From the NCBI GenBank assembly GCA_910577665.1, contig CAJTOJ010000003.1, positions 1 through 64,000 of the forward strand: 64,000 nt of DNA. Reading direction: 5' to 3'. Numbering within the stretch: the stretch's first letter is position 1; the number at the start of each line of letters is the position of its first letter. The notes under the pieces are model-generated. The model had not been told where the DNA came from and made no database searches. It saw only the letters and a list, made by a program, of their open reading frames with translations. The stretch is from an uncultured Acetatifactor sp. (GTDB lineage Bacteria > Bacillota > Clostridia > Lachnospirales > Lachnospiraceae). The translations under genes and the position numbers were made by a program. Shown piece by piece: positions 18,977-27,733 of this stretch.

Positions 18977-19996
18977 TCAGAATTTCTTTACACACTGGTA
19001 ACGGCCCTTTTCCCCATCATATGCATAGATCCCGGCGAACACCCCGTCTGTGCCATAAAAGCACACCCACCTGCCAGGTGCATACACTTCTTTCTCTACG
19101 GTCTGTGCCGGCAGGATGGCATTGCCATTTATGAGCAGCCTCTCCCAGTCCTTGTGCACATGCATCTGCGGGTTGCCGTTAAACACACTTTCCACGGGAC
19201 GAACCACTTCCTCCAGTCTGTCGTGATCCCTGTACTGCTGGAGTTCCTCCAGTGTGATGGCGTCCCCTAAGGTAAAGCCCCCTGCTTTGGTGCGCTTCAG
19301 GCTCTTCATGGTGCCTCCCACACCCAGCCGCTCCCCTATGTCTGCGCATAAGGTGCGGATATAGGTTCCCTTGGAACAGACCACCCGCAGTTTCACCACA
19401 GGCAGGCAGACCTGCAGGATCTCCATCTCAATAATGGACACAGCACGGGGCTTGCGCTCCACTTCCCTGCCAGACCTGGCCAGTTCATACAGTTTCTTAC
19501 CGTTTACTTTCAAAGCAGAGTACATAGGCGGAACCTGCAGATACTCCCCCAGAAAAGATTCACAGGCCTGCCTGACTTCTGGCTCTGTCACCGGCAGGGA
19601 CTCTGTAGTGGCCCCCTGGGGCAGTTGTCCTTCCGGGTTTTCCTGCTGCACGCTCCCCTGGCAAGCGCCTTTGGAAATCCCGCCCTCCGATGCCGGATCT
19701 GGTTTTATCTGGCTTAAGACCCTGTAGGAATCTGAGAGCACTGTCCCTGTCATGTCTTGAGTATCGGTCCTGACTCCCAGCAAAAGCTCCGCCACATATT
19801 CCTTGTTGCTATCCATAAGCATATCGCTAAGCTTCGTACCGCTGCCCAGACACACAGGGAGCACACCTGTTGCTCCCGGGTCGAGAGTGCCAGTGTGCCC
19901 TATTTTCTTCTGGCCGCAGATTCCCCGCATCTTCGCCACCACATCGTGGGAGGTGAATCCCAGCCCTTTATTGATTACAATAATGCCATTCATCAT
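18977..19996 (-). CDS. truB: tRNA pseudouridine(55) synthase
   Basis: This 339-residue TruB has the catalytic aspartate in HTGTLDPGATGVLP (about residue 40), followed by VPPMYSALKVNGKKLYELAR and the C-terminal PUA-like part. It isomerises U55 in the T-loop of tRNA. A stretch of about 40 residues rich in Gly, Ser, Gln and Glu (roughly residues 92-132) is inserted between the two catalytic-core halves; typical TruB proteins lack this. It is the eighth gene of the rimP-nusA-infB operon. Start may be either of two adjacent ATG codons. Confidence 0.95.
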   Translation of the reverse strand: MMNGIIVINKGLGFTSHDVVAKMRGICGQKKIGHTGTLDPGATGVLPVCLGSGTKLSDMLMDSNKEYVAELLLGVRTDTQDMTGTVLSDSYRVLSQIKPDPASEGGISKGACQGSVQQENPEGQLPQGATTESLPVTEPEVRQACESFLGEYLQVPPMYSALKVNGKKLYELARSGREVERKPRAVSIIEMEILQVCLPVVKLRVVCSKGTYIRTLCADIGERLGVGGTMKSLKRTKAGGFTLGDAITLEELQQYRDHDRLEEVVRPVESVFNGNPQMHVHKDWERLLINGNAILPAQTVEKEVYAPGRWVCFYGTDGVFAGIYAYDGEKGRYQCVKKF

Positions 19997-20061
19997 ACCG
20001 ATACCATCCTACATGCATGATATGCATCCAATCCACAAAACCCCGGGAGCTCTGTAGCATC

Positions 20062-21021
20062 TCACTCCAGTGCCTTGAGCTGTCTCTCTATATGTAACGA
20101 CAGGTTGTTTACACAGTCATGGAAAGTCCCCCGCATGGTACAGCCTGCTGCGCGTGCATGGCCACCGCCGCCAAAAAACATGGCAATCCTGGCTACATCC
20201 ACCTTTTCACTGGACCGCAGGCTCACTTTGTATTCCAGCACTTCCGTCTGGTACAGGAAGATGGCACAGTCAATTCCTTCGATGTTGCGCAGCTGGTTCA
20301 CAATCCCGTCCAGATCATTGGGTTCTGCATGGTAAAAATCCATCACTTTCCTGTCCACCACACTGACAATACACCTTCCGTCCATAAACCGGATACTTTC
20401 CATGAGGGTTCTCCCCATGATCTGGGCCTGGAGATATGTTTTCTGGTAGAAAGTCTCCTGGATCAGTCTGGCAAAATCAAAGCCATACCGGATCAGCTTT
20501 GCGCCCTTTTCCATTGTGGCCGGTGTGGTATTGGAGTACTGGAAAACACCGGTATCATGAATGATACCGGTATAAATGGCCATGGCCAGATCCTGATCCA
20601 GGTTCTCCTCCCCGATCAGGTCATATACCAGTTCGCAGGTGGATCCTGTCTGGGGCTTGATATAATTGATATCCCCACAGCCGGAATTGCTCACATGGTG
20701 ATCAATATTTACAGTCTTACCCGCCGTATGGAAATACTTCTCCGCTTCTCCCAGCCTGTCCAGGGTACAGTCCACCACAAAAAACACATCAAAGGGCTCT
20801 TCTTCCAGAAACTGGGAGTCAATCTCTTCATATCCTTTGAGTCTGCTGAAAATCTGAGCAGGTTTTTCCAGAAATGCCTTCACCTTAGCCTGTGGAAGGC
20901 TCTTTTGCAGATATTGATATAATCCCAGGACCGCCCCTACACAATCGCCGTCCGGGCGAATGTGTCCGCCGATCCCAACCCTCTTTGCATCCTTACAGAT
21001 CTCTGCCAAATTCAGATTCAT
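20062..21021 (-). CDS. nrnA: DHH-family bifunctional oligoribonuclease / pAp phosphatase
   Basis: The 319-residue product has the DHH phosphoesterase motifs: GHIRPDGDCVGA (motif I), FFVVDCTLDR (motif II), NIDHHVSN (DHH, motif III) and IHDTGVFQYSN. A C-terminal DHHA1 domain contains GGGGHARAAGC. NrnA degrades nanoRNAs and dephosphorylates 3'-phosphoadenosine 5'-phosphate. Its start overlaps the end of rbfA by 29 bases and its ribosome binding site GAGGTAGTA is inside rbfA, so the two are probably translationally coupled. The order rbfA-nrnA-truB is common in Firmicutes. Confidence 0.95.
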   Translation of the reverse strand: MNLNLAEICKDAKRVGIGGHIRPDGDCVGAVLGLYQYLQKSLPQAKVKAFLEKPAQIFSRLKGYEEIDSQFLEEEPFDVFFVVDCTLDRLGEAEKYFHTAGKTVNIDHHVSNSGCGDINYIKPQTGSTCELVYDLIGEENLDQDLAMAIYTGIIHDTGVFQYSNTTPATMEKGAKLIRYGFDFARLIQETFYQKTYLQAQIMGRTLMESIRFMDGRCIVSVVDRKVMDFYHAEPNDLDGIVNQLRNIEGIDCAIFLYQTEVLEYKVSLRSSEKVDVARIAMFFGGGGHARAAGCTMRGTFHDCVNNLSLHIERQLKALE

Positions 21022-21406
21022 TTACTACCTCATTATTCTGTCCATTTTCCTCATCCCGGGCGATGACTTCATCAATTCTCCGGGACATATTGACACCATA
21101 CTCGATGGACTGGTCCATCAGAAAGGAAATCTCCGGCGTATTCCGCAGATTCACGGTCCTGGCCAGTTGCCTGCGGATAAAGCCTTCCGCACTTCTCAGA
21201 CCCTGCAGGGTAGCCTCCCTGGCCTCCCCGTCACCCAGAACGCTGATCCACGCCTTGCAGCTCTTCAGATCAGGCGCCACTTCCACAGCCACAACACTTG
21301 TCCACTGGCTGATCCGGGGATCTTTGATCTCTCCCCGGATAATCTCTGCCAGCGCACGCTGCACCTCCCCGTTGATACGGGTATTCTTCACACTATTTTT
21401 TCTCAT
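20993..21406 (-). CDS. rbfA: 30S ribosome-binding factor A
   Basis: This 137-residue protein shows the RbfA fold signature: RINGEVQRALAEIIRGEIKD at the N-terminus, VVAVEVAPDLKSCKAWISVL in the KH-like core and RRQLARTVNLRNTPEISF near the end. It helps mature the 16S rRNA 5' end and supports cold adaptation. The C-terminal tail beyond residue 118 is acidic and Asn-rich. It follows infB, as usual. Confidence 0.95.
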   Translation of the reverse strand: MRKNSVKNTRINGEVQRALAEIIRGEIKDPRISQWTSVVAVEVAPDLKSCKAWISVLGDGEAREATLQGLRSAEGFIRRQLARTVNLRNTPEISFLMDQSIEYGVNMSRRIDEVIARDEENGQNNEVVNESEFGRDL

Positions 21407-21514
21407 TCCCTAATCCTATCCATACAGACCTAACCATTTTACAGGCATTCTTCCTTAAGAACCCGTTCTGCCTGGGCAGGGTGCTTTCCTGCCTTAGCAG
21501 AACTTCTTAGCATG

Positions 21515-24500
21515 TCAGCGTGGTACCTCCACCATGGTATAGGCCTCCACAATATCCAGCTCCTGGATCTGGTCAAAACCATCAAACACCAGACCGCATT
21601 CATAGCCTTCCTTCACTTCCTTCACATCATCCTTAAACCGCTTCAAGGAAGCCACCGCACCCTCGTAGATCTGGGTGCCTTCGCGGCTGATACGCACCTT
21701 GCAGCCTCTCTGGAACACACCGTCCAGCACATAAGAGCCAGCGATATTGCCCACCTGGGAAGCCTTAAAGATCTGACGCACCTCTGCATGGCCGATGACC
21801 TTTTCCTCGAAGACCGGATCCAGCATGCCCTTCATAGCCGCCTCGATATCCTCAATAGCCTGGTAGATTACACGGTATAGTCTTACATCCACACCTTCCC
21901 GTTCTGCAGTGGCCTTGGCGGTGGCATCCGGTCTCACATTGAAGCCAATGATAATGGCATTGGACGCGCTGGCCAGGGTTACATCGGATTCATTGATGGC
22001 GCCTACGCCCCCATGGATGCATTTCACCACAACTTCCTCGTTGGTCAGCTTCAGCAAGGACTGTTTCACAGCCTCCACACTGCCCTGCACATCTGCCTTC
22101 ACGATCAGGTTCAGCTCCTTTAGATTACCTTCCTTAATCTGGGAGAACAGATCATCCAGGGACATCTTGGACCTGGTCTCTTCCAGCATTTTCTCTTTGT
22201 TCTGTGCCAGGTAGGTATCCGCATAAGACTTGGCCGTCTTGTCGCTTTCATGGGCCAGGAACACTTCCCCTGCACTGGGCACATCGGAAAGTCCCAGAAT
22301 CTCCACTGGTGTGGAAGGGTCTGCCTCCTTGACTCTTCTGCCCTTGTCATCGATCATGGCACGCACCTTACCGCTACAGGCTCCTGCAGAGATGAAGTCG
22401 CCCACATGCAGGGTTCCCTTCTGTACCAGCACGGTAGCCACAGGCCCCCGTCCCTTGTCAAGCTCTGCCTCAATAACCAGGCCCCTGGCCCTTCTTGTGG
22501 GATTAGCCTTCAGCTCCATAATATCTGCCGTGAGCAGGATCGTCTCCAGCAGGTCCTCAATACCCTGTCCGGACTTGGCCGATACCGGCACGAACTCGGT
22601 GCTGCCGCCCCAGTCGGTGGCAATCAGTTCATACTCCGTCAGTTCCTGCTTCACTCGGTCAATATTGGCGGAAGGCTTATCGATCTTGTTCACTGCCACC
22701 ACAATCTCAATGCCGGCTGCTTTGGCATGGTTGATGGCTTCTATTGTCTGAGGCATCACACCATCGTCTGCTGCCACCACCAGGATCGCAATGTCCGTGG
22801 CATTGGCGCCGCGCATACGCATGGCTGTAAAAGCTTCATGTCCCGGGGTATCCAGGAATGTGATCCTGCGGTCTCCCACATGCACGGTATATGCGCCAAT
22901 GTGCTGTGTGATACCGCCTGCTTCCTTGTCAATGACATTTGTCTTCCGGATAGCATCCAGAAGTGAGGTCTTGCCATGGTCAACATGCCCCATCACACAG
23001 ATTACGGGCGGTCTCTCCACCATCTTGCTCTCGTCTTCGTCATCTTCCTTCAGCAGCTCCTCAATGATATCCACCTTGACTTCTTTCTCACAGAGGATAT
23101 CGTACTCCATCACGATATTTTCCGCATCCTCATAGGAGATTTCCTGGTTCACTGTCACAATCTTGCCTTCCAGGAACAGCTTCTTCACAATGGCAGAAGG
23201 CTGCATCCTGATCTTCTCAGCCAGCTCCTTGATGGTGATGCTCTCGGGAAGCGTGATAACCTTGATCACTTCCTCTGTCACATCGCTCTTTTTCTTCTCC
23301 GGTTTGATGAAACGTCCGGGCTTATTCTTTAATGCCTCGTCTTCCTCATAGATATGGTCTTTCCTGGAGCGCTTATCCTTCTCCTGGCTGCTTGCGCGCC
23401 TCTTCTCTTCCTCGCGCCTCTTCTCCATATCTTTTCCAGAAGTCTCTGCCGCGAAGCCTTTGCCCTGCTTATTATCTCCGAATCGATTTCCCGGTCCGCC
23501 ATTGCCTCTGCCATCGCGCGGTGCACCGTTAAAGCCGCGGTTGCCGCCCTGGCCACCGCCCGGACCCCTGCGGTCACCCTGGCCACCTTCAAAACCTGGC
23601 CTACCACCTCTCTGATACCCATTCTGTCTGTCACCCTGCGGTCTTCCATTTCCACCATTGCCTCCCCGGCCCTGATACTGTCCTCCGCGGTCTGGCCGGT
23701 TGCCGTTTCCCTGGTAACCGCCGGTGCTTCTGCCGTCCCGGAACCTGTTATCCTGGCCACGCATGTCACGGCCTCTTCCATCCTGGCTACGCACGTCACG
23801 GTTCCTGTTATCCTGGCTGCGGCCTTCCCGTGGTGCCCGGTCTTCCTGGTTCCGATCCTCACGGCTGCGTCTGTCCTGTCCTGCAGCCGGGTTCTGATTC
23901 CTGAAAGGCTTATTCTGGGGCGCTGCCACAGACTGTCCCTGTGCTTTGTCTTTTATCTGGGATCCGCCCTGCACCTTGGGCTCCTGCTGTACGCTCTCCG
24001 TCACCTGTGGCGGCGCTGTCAGTACCGGCTCCTTAACCGGTTCTGTCACTACATTCTTCGGCTCCTCCACAACAGGTGCAGGCTGGGGCTTCTGGGCCTT
24101 TGGCTGCGGCTTGGGAGGTACCATCTGTACACTGGGTGTAGGGGATGGCGGTGTCAGCGGCTTAATGGGACGCACAGTGGGCCTCCCGGAACCAAATCCG
24201 CTCTGATAACCTCCCTGGCGGCTTCCTCCCGGACGGCCTCCCTGGGTATTGGTACGGTTTCCCTGGGTATTGCCACCTCCCTGACGGTTTGCACCGGACT
24301 GCACATTGGCGCGGTTACCCCCGTTCTGTGCCCCTGCACCGCCTTGGCGGTTTGTGCCTGCCGGGCGGTTTGCGCCATTCTGGCCACCGGTCTGGCGGCC
24401 GGTGTTGTTCTGGCTGCCTGTCTGACGGCCTGCGTTGTTCTGTCCCCCCTGGCGGCCTCCCTGCATCTTGGAATTCTGTGGATTGCTCACAAATATAATC

Positions 24501-24994
24501 GTCTTTTTCTTCTTCGGGGATTCCTCGGACTCTGCCTTCCTGGACCTGGTGCCCTCCCCGCCCTTTCCATTCCTGGACGGTTCTGCCATACCCTGTACAG
24601 CCCCCTTCTTATCCTCCCCGGTCTTTTCCTCTTTTCTCTTTTCCTCTTTCACCTTATCTTCTCTGCCCTTATCTGCTTTAATTTTATCCTCTCCCGGTTT
24701 CCCCTCTCCGGTCTCTGCCCTGGACTCTCCTTCCTTTGCAGGCAGGGAAGTCTTCTTCTCTTCAGCCCTGGTATCTGCTTTGTCCGCCTGGTCAGCCCCG
24801 GTATCAGCAGACATCTTTGCCGTCTCCTGGCCCTGGGCCTTTCCAAACGCCCTGCGCACCATCTGTGCCACATCCTCCTCCACAGAACTCTGTGCAGCTT
24901 TTGCTTCTATACCTTTTCCCTGCAGGAAACTCAATATGTCCTTGCTCTGTTTATCCAGTTCCTTAGCGAGTTCATGTACCTTTATCTTCGCCAT
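21515..24994 (-). CDS. infB: Translation initiation factor IF-2
   Basis: This is a very long IF-2 (1159 residues). The first 55 residues are an IF2_N domain (AKIKVHELAKELDKQSKD). About residues 60-560 are low complexity: first Lys/Glu/Asp-rich, then Gly/Asn/Gln/Arg-rich repeats, then Pro/Val-rich and Arg/Gly/Asp-rich blocks. A second IF2_N (about 575-640) and the GTPase domain follow: GHVDHGKTSLLDAIR (G1), DTPGHEAF (G3), NKIDKP (G4), SAKSGQGI (G5). The usual C-terminal domains end it. The ATG at 24994 follows GGAGGAAAGC. It delivers initiator tRNA to the 30S subunit. Confidence 0.96.
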   Translation of the reverse strand: MAKIKVHELAKELDKQSKDILSFLQGKGIEAKAAQSSVEEDVAQMVRRAFGKAQGQETAKMSADTGADQADKADTRAEEKKTSLPAKEGESRAETGEGKPGEDKIKADKGREDKVKEEKRKEEKTGEDKKGAVQGMAEPSRNGKGGEGTRSRKAESEESPKKKKTIIFVSNPQNSKMQGGRQGGQNNAGRQTGSQNNTGRQTGGQNGANRPAGTNRQGGAGAQNGGNRANVQSGANRQGGGNTQGNRTNTQGGRPGGSRQGGYQSGFGSGRPTVRPIKPLTPPSPTPSVQMVPPKPQPKAQKPQPAPVVEEPKNVVTEPVKEPVLTAPPQVTESVQQEPKVQGGSQIKDKAQGQSVAAPQNKPFRNQNPAAGQDRRSREDRNQEDRAPREGRSQDNRNRDVRSQDGRGRDMRGQDNRFRDGRSTGGYQGNGNRPDRGGQYQGRGGNGGNGRPQGDRQNGYQRGGRPGFEGGQGDRRGPGGGQGGNRGFNGAPRDGRGNGGPGNRFGDNKQGKGFAAETSGKDMEKRREEEKRRASSQEKDKRSRKDHIYEEDEALKNKPGRFIKPEKKKSDVTEEVIKVITLPESITIKELAEKIRMQPSAIVKKLFLEGKIVTVNQEISYEDAENIVMEYDILCEKEVKVDIIEELLKEDDEDESKMVERPPVICVMGHVDHGKTSLLDAIRKTNVIDKEAGGITQHIGAYTVHVGDRRITFLDTPGHEAFTAMRMRGANATDIAILVVAADDGVMPQTIEAINHAKAAGIEIVVAVNKIDKPSANIDRVKQELTEYELIATDWGGSTEFVPVSAKSGQGIEDLLETILLTADIMELKANPTRRARGLVIEAELDKGRGPVATVLVQKGTLHVGDFISAGACSGKVRAMIDDKGRRVKEADPSTPVEILGLSDVPSAGEVFLAHESDKTAKSYADTYLAQNKEKMLEETRSKMSLDDLFSQIKEGNLKELNLIVKADVQGSVEAVKQSLLKLTNEEVVVKCIHGGVGAINESDVTLASASNAIIIGFNVRPDATAKATAEREGVDVRLYRVIYQAIEDIEAAMKGMLDPVFEEKVIGHAEVRQIFKASQVGNIAGSYVLDGVFQRGCKVRISREGTQIYEGAVASLKRFKDDVKEVKEGYECGLVFDGFDQIQELDIVEAYTMVEVPR

Positions 24995-25014
24995 GCTTTC
25001 CTCCATTTCTGCCG

Positions 25015-25347
25015 CTAGCGGCTACTTTCGTTATTAAGTATCAATTGTCTGATAATCGCATCCGCTAACCCTGCGTTACATACGCCCACAGATGACCTCA
25101 AGTCCTTCCCGATTGCCCGGCCCAGTTCTTCCTTTGTCCCGTACCCGAAAACTGGCACCTGGTAAAAAGAACACTTATCGGTAAATAACTTTCTGGTATT
25201 CTCGGACGCATCCTCCGCAATGATCACCAGCATGGCGGAGCCTTTCTTAATCGCATTCAAGGTCTGAAATTCGCCGCTGACCAGATTGCGTCCTCTCATA
25301 GCAATTCCCAAAAGCGAAAAGACTTTATTCTGCTTCAATCGATTCAA
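25015..25347 (-). CDS. ylxQ: L7Ae/L30e/S12e-like RNA-binding protein (YlxQ)
   Basis: This is a 110-residue member of the ribosomal L7Ae family. VFSLLGIAMRGRNLVSGEFQ is the typical beginning of YlxQ and SAMLVIIAEDASENTRK is the conserved core that binds kink-turn RNA in relatives. The start is not ATG: TTG at 25347 or TTG at 25338 are both possible, with AAGGAG just upstream. The reading frame overlaps rnpM by about 20 bases. Its place between rnpM and infB is the standard Firmicutes order. Confidence 0.9.
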   Translation of the reverse strand: MNRLKQNKVFSLLGIAMRGRNLVSGEFQTLNAIKKGSAMLVIIAEDASENTRKLFTDKCSFYQVPVFGYGTKEELGRAIGKDLRSSVGVCNAGLADAIIRQLILNNESSR

Positions 25348-25597
25348 ACTCCTTCTCTAAAGTGTCATACACTTCATTTGGAATACCCATCTTGAAAGAG
25401 CGCTCCAGGCCCTTGTTTTTCCTGGCCTTTTGCAGACATTCCCTGCTCTTACAAACATATGCGCCTCTTCCGTTCTTCTTGCCTGTGACATCCAGGCAAA
25501 TCTCATTTTCAGCAGTCTTAAGAACCCGCATCATTTCTTTTTTGCCCTTCATCTCGCCACAGCCCACACACTGCCTCAAAGGAATCTTCTTCGCCAT
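25325..25597 (-). CDS. rnpM: RNase P modulator RnpM (YlxR family)
   Basis: The 90-residue product has the family signature PLRQCVGCGEMKGKKEMMRV at the N-terminus (the CxxC pair) and GRGAYVCKSRECLQKARK in the middle. In Bacillus subtilis the YlxR protein binds and modulates RNase P. The ATG at 25597 is seven bases after AAGGAG; an in-frame GTG two codons upstream is possible. It lies between nusA and ylxQ. Confidence 0.93.
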   Translation of the reverse strand: MAKKIPLRQCVGCGEMKGKKEMMRVLKTAENEICLDVTGKKNGRGAYVCKSRECLQKARKNKGLERSFKMGIPNEVYDTLEKEFESIEAE

Positions 25598-25645
25598 ATC
25601 CACACTCCTTAGCGTACTCCGGCATCTGTAACATTGTCTGGATCT

Positions 25646-26923
25646 TTACATGTAATCTCCTTCCCCTGAAAGCTGTCCGACTTCCGAAAAATCCTCACCT
25701 TCCGGAAAGTCTCCATCCTCCGGTAAATTCCCCCCTTCCGCATAGTCTTCTGGTTCCCTGTAACCTTCCTCTACATCTTCCCCGTACTCACCCTCCTCAT
25801 ACACTACATTTTCATCGTTCTCATAGGATTCCTCACCGTAATCCTCATCCATATAATCCTCATACCTGAAGCCCGGTGCATCTTTAGCCTGGGTTTCCGA
25901 TTTGATATCAATTTTGTAACCAGTGAGTCTGGCAGCCAGCCTGGCGTTCTGTCCCTCCTTGCCGATGGCCAGGGAAAGCTGGTAATCCGGCACCACCACC
26001 TTGGCTGTCTTCTCATCCGGATCTGCGAACACTGCCACAATCTTTGCCGGGGACAGGGCATTCTGGATCAGGTTGCCGGGATTCTCATCCCAGGTGACAA
26101 TGTCGATCTTTTCTCCCCGCAGCTCCTCCACAATGGCGTTGACTCTGGCGCCGTTCATACCCACACAGGCACCTACAGGATCCACATTGGGATTGTTGCT
26201 CCACACAGCCAGCTTGGTACGGCTTCCAGCCTCCCTGGCAATGCTCTTGATCTCCACAGTGCCGTCCCGGATCTCCGTGACCTCAGACTCAAACAGCCTC
26301 TTGACCAGTTCCGGATGGGTGCGGCTCACATTGATGCGGGGTCCTTTCGGCGTGTTCTTCACTTCCAGGATATATACCTTAATGCGCTCCGTAGGACGGA
26401 ACACCTCTCCCTTCACCTGTTCGCTCTCGGTGAGCATGGCATCGGCCTTTCCCAGATTGATACTGATATTCCTGCCCACATAACGCTGCACCACGCCTGT
26501 GATCACATCCTTTTCCTTCTCATAATACTGGTTATAGATGACACTGCGCTCCTCCTCCCGGATCTTCTGGAGGATCACATTCTTGGCATTCTGGGTGGCA
26601 ATACGGCCGAATTCCTTGGACTGTATCTCCACATGGAGCATATCGCCCACCTGGGCCTTGGTGGATAGCTCCCTGGCATCCTCAAGGGATATCTGCAGGC
26701 AGGGATCCTCCACGTCCTCGGCGTTCTCCATCACTTCCTTCTCCGCATATACCAGGAAATCGCAGGTCTCCCGGTCAATTTCCACGTGCACATTGTCCGC
26801 TTTTCCGAAGTGGTTCTTGCACGCGGTCAGCAGAGAGTTCTCGATCGCCTCAAACAAGGTTTCCTTGCTGATCTCCTTTTCCCTCTCCAAAATGTCCAGT
26901 GCTTCCATCAATTCCTTATTCAT
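25646..26923 (-). CDS. nusA: Transcription termination/antitermination factor NusA
   Basis: This is a 425-residue NusA. The N-terminal domain starts MNKELMEALDILEREKEISK and binds RNA polymerase. An S1 domain (about 130-200) with VTGVVQRYVGRNISINLG and two KH domains (GACVGMNGARVNAIVEEL and AIGKEGQNARLAARLTG) follow. The last 60 residues are an acidic Glu/Asp/Tyr/Gly tail of irregular repeats, not needed in the shorter Bacillus protein. I choose the ATG at 26923 because GGAGGA stands just before it and homology begins there; the frame is open to 26950. Confidence 0.95.
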   Translation of the reverse strand: MNKELMEALDILEREKEISKETLFEAIENSLLTACKNHFGKADNVHVEIDRETCDFLVYAEKEVMENAEDVEDPCLQISLEDARELSTKAQVGDMLHVEIQSKEFGRIATQNAKNVILQKIREEERSVIYNQYYEKEKDVITGVVQRYVGRNISINLGKADAMLTESEQVKGEVFRPTERIKVYILEVKNTPKGPRINVSRTHPELVKRLFESEVTEIRDGTVEIKSIAREAGSRTKLAVWSNNPNVDPVGACVGMNGARVNAIVEELRGEKIDIVTWDENPGNLIQNALSPAKIVAVFADPDEKTAKVVVPDYQLSLAIGKEGQNARLAARLTGYKIDIKSETQAKDAPGFRYEDYMDEDYGEESYENDENVVYEEGEYGEDVEEGYREPEDYAEGGNLPEDGDFPEGEDFSEVGQLSGEGDYM

Positions 26924-27007
26924 CATTTCCTCCATTCTGGCTATTGCCATCTTTGTTCCCAGTATCCAATTTCCTGGCTGTTCTTATGTCCTGCTTCTTT
27001 TGTCCCC

Positions 27008-27478
27008 TCAGAAATCCAGCGCCAGCCTGACCAGCGCAATGTCCTCCCGGTTAAAGTGCCTGGGAGCATCTTCCCCTTCCACTGCTATCGTGATGGTTCC
27101 CTGGTCAAAGCCCTCCAGGATCCCACCGTACTCCTTCCTCTCCTCTAAGGCCTTGTACAGCTTCACTTCCACCTTACTGCCAAGGCTGGCCTGCAGGTGT
27201 TTATCCTTCTTCAGGGTTCTGCCCAGTCCGGGACTGCTCACCTCCAGGATATAGGCATCCGGAATGAAGTCCTCCCGGTCCAGCACATCTGACAGCTGTC
27301 TGCTCACATTCTCACAGTCCTGGATGTTCACGCCGCCCTCTTTGTCGATATAAGCCCTCAGATAACAGTCCCTGCCTTCCTTTACATATTCCACATCGTA
27401 GACAGATACCCCGTTCGCCTGGGCAATGGGGGCAAGAAGCCTCTCTGTCTTCTCCTCGTATTCTTCCCTGCGGGACAT
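27008..27478 (-). CDS. rimP: Ribosome maturation factor RimP
   Basis: The 156-residue product shows RimP features: YDVEYVKEGRDCYLRAYIDK, the DCENVSRQLSDVLD helix and the signature YILEVSSPGLGRTLKKDKHL. A C-terminal SH3-like domain follows. It helps assemble the 30S subunit. It is the first gene of the rimP-nusA-infB operon; the ATG follows GGAAGGAGGACAGGAT. An inverted repeat at 27538-27572 (CTGCCAGGAT/ATCCTGCCAG, one mismatch) lies in its leader. Confidence 0.95.
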   Translation of the reverse strand: MSRREEYEEKTERLLAPIAQANGVSVYDVEYVKEGRDCYLRAYIDKEGGVNIQDCENVSRQLSDVLDREDFIPDAYILEVSSPGLGRTLKKDKHLQASLGSKVEVKLYKALEERKEYGGILEGFDQGTITIAVEGEDAPRHFNREDIALVRLALDF

Positions 27479-27649
27479 ATCCTGTCCTCCTTCCTGTACC
27501 GCTGCCGGATGCAGCCTTACGGTCCGCCATCAAACGCCTGCCAGGATCCTCCTGAAATGGCTATCCTGCCAGAGATGACTACAGCCACCAGCGGACTCTT
27601 TTGTCAGTCCCTGGTGCATGGACGGCCCGGCCTGCACAATCTACAGCCA

Positions 27650-27680
27650 AACAAGAAAGAGTGGCGTATCAGCCACTCTT
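27650..27680 (-). terminator. Rho-independent terminator after the aldo/keto reductase gene
   Basis: On the minus strand AAGAGTGGC (27672-27680) pairs with GCCACTCTT (27657-27665) around a six-base loop, followed by a T-rich tail (TCTTGTTTG). It separates the reductase transcript from the rimP operon. Confidence 0.85.
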
Positions 27681-27733
27681 ACCTTTTACCATCATCATCA
27701 ATAAGTGAAGTATAATCCCTCATCCAGAAAATG

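Noticed and set aside
22600..22700. Frameshift in IF-2
   Set aside because: The GTPase motifs are all in one frame; apparent shadow frames do not match the family.
23354..25018. A 554-codon open frame on the + strand opposite infB
   Set aside because: It mirrors the repeated, GC-rich disordered part of IF-2 and has hydrophobic low-complexity sequence with no recognisable domain.
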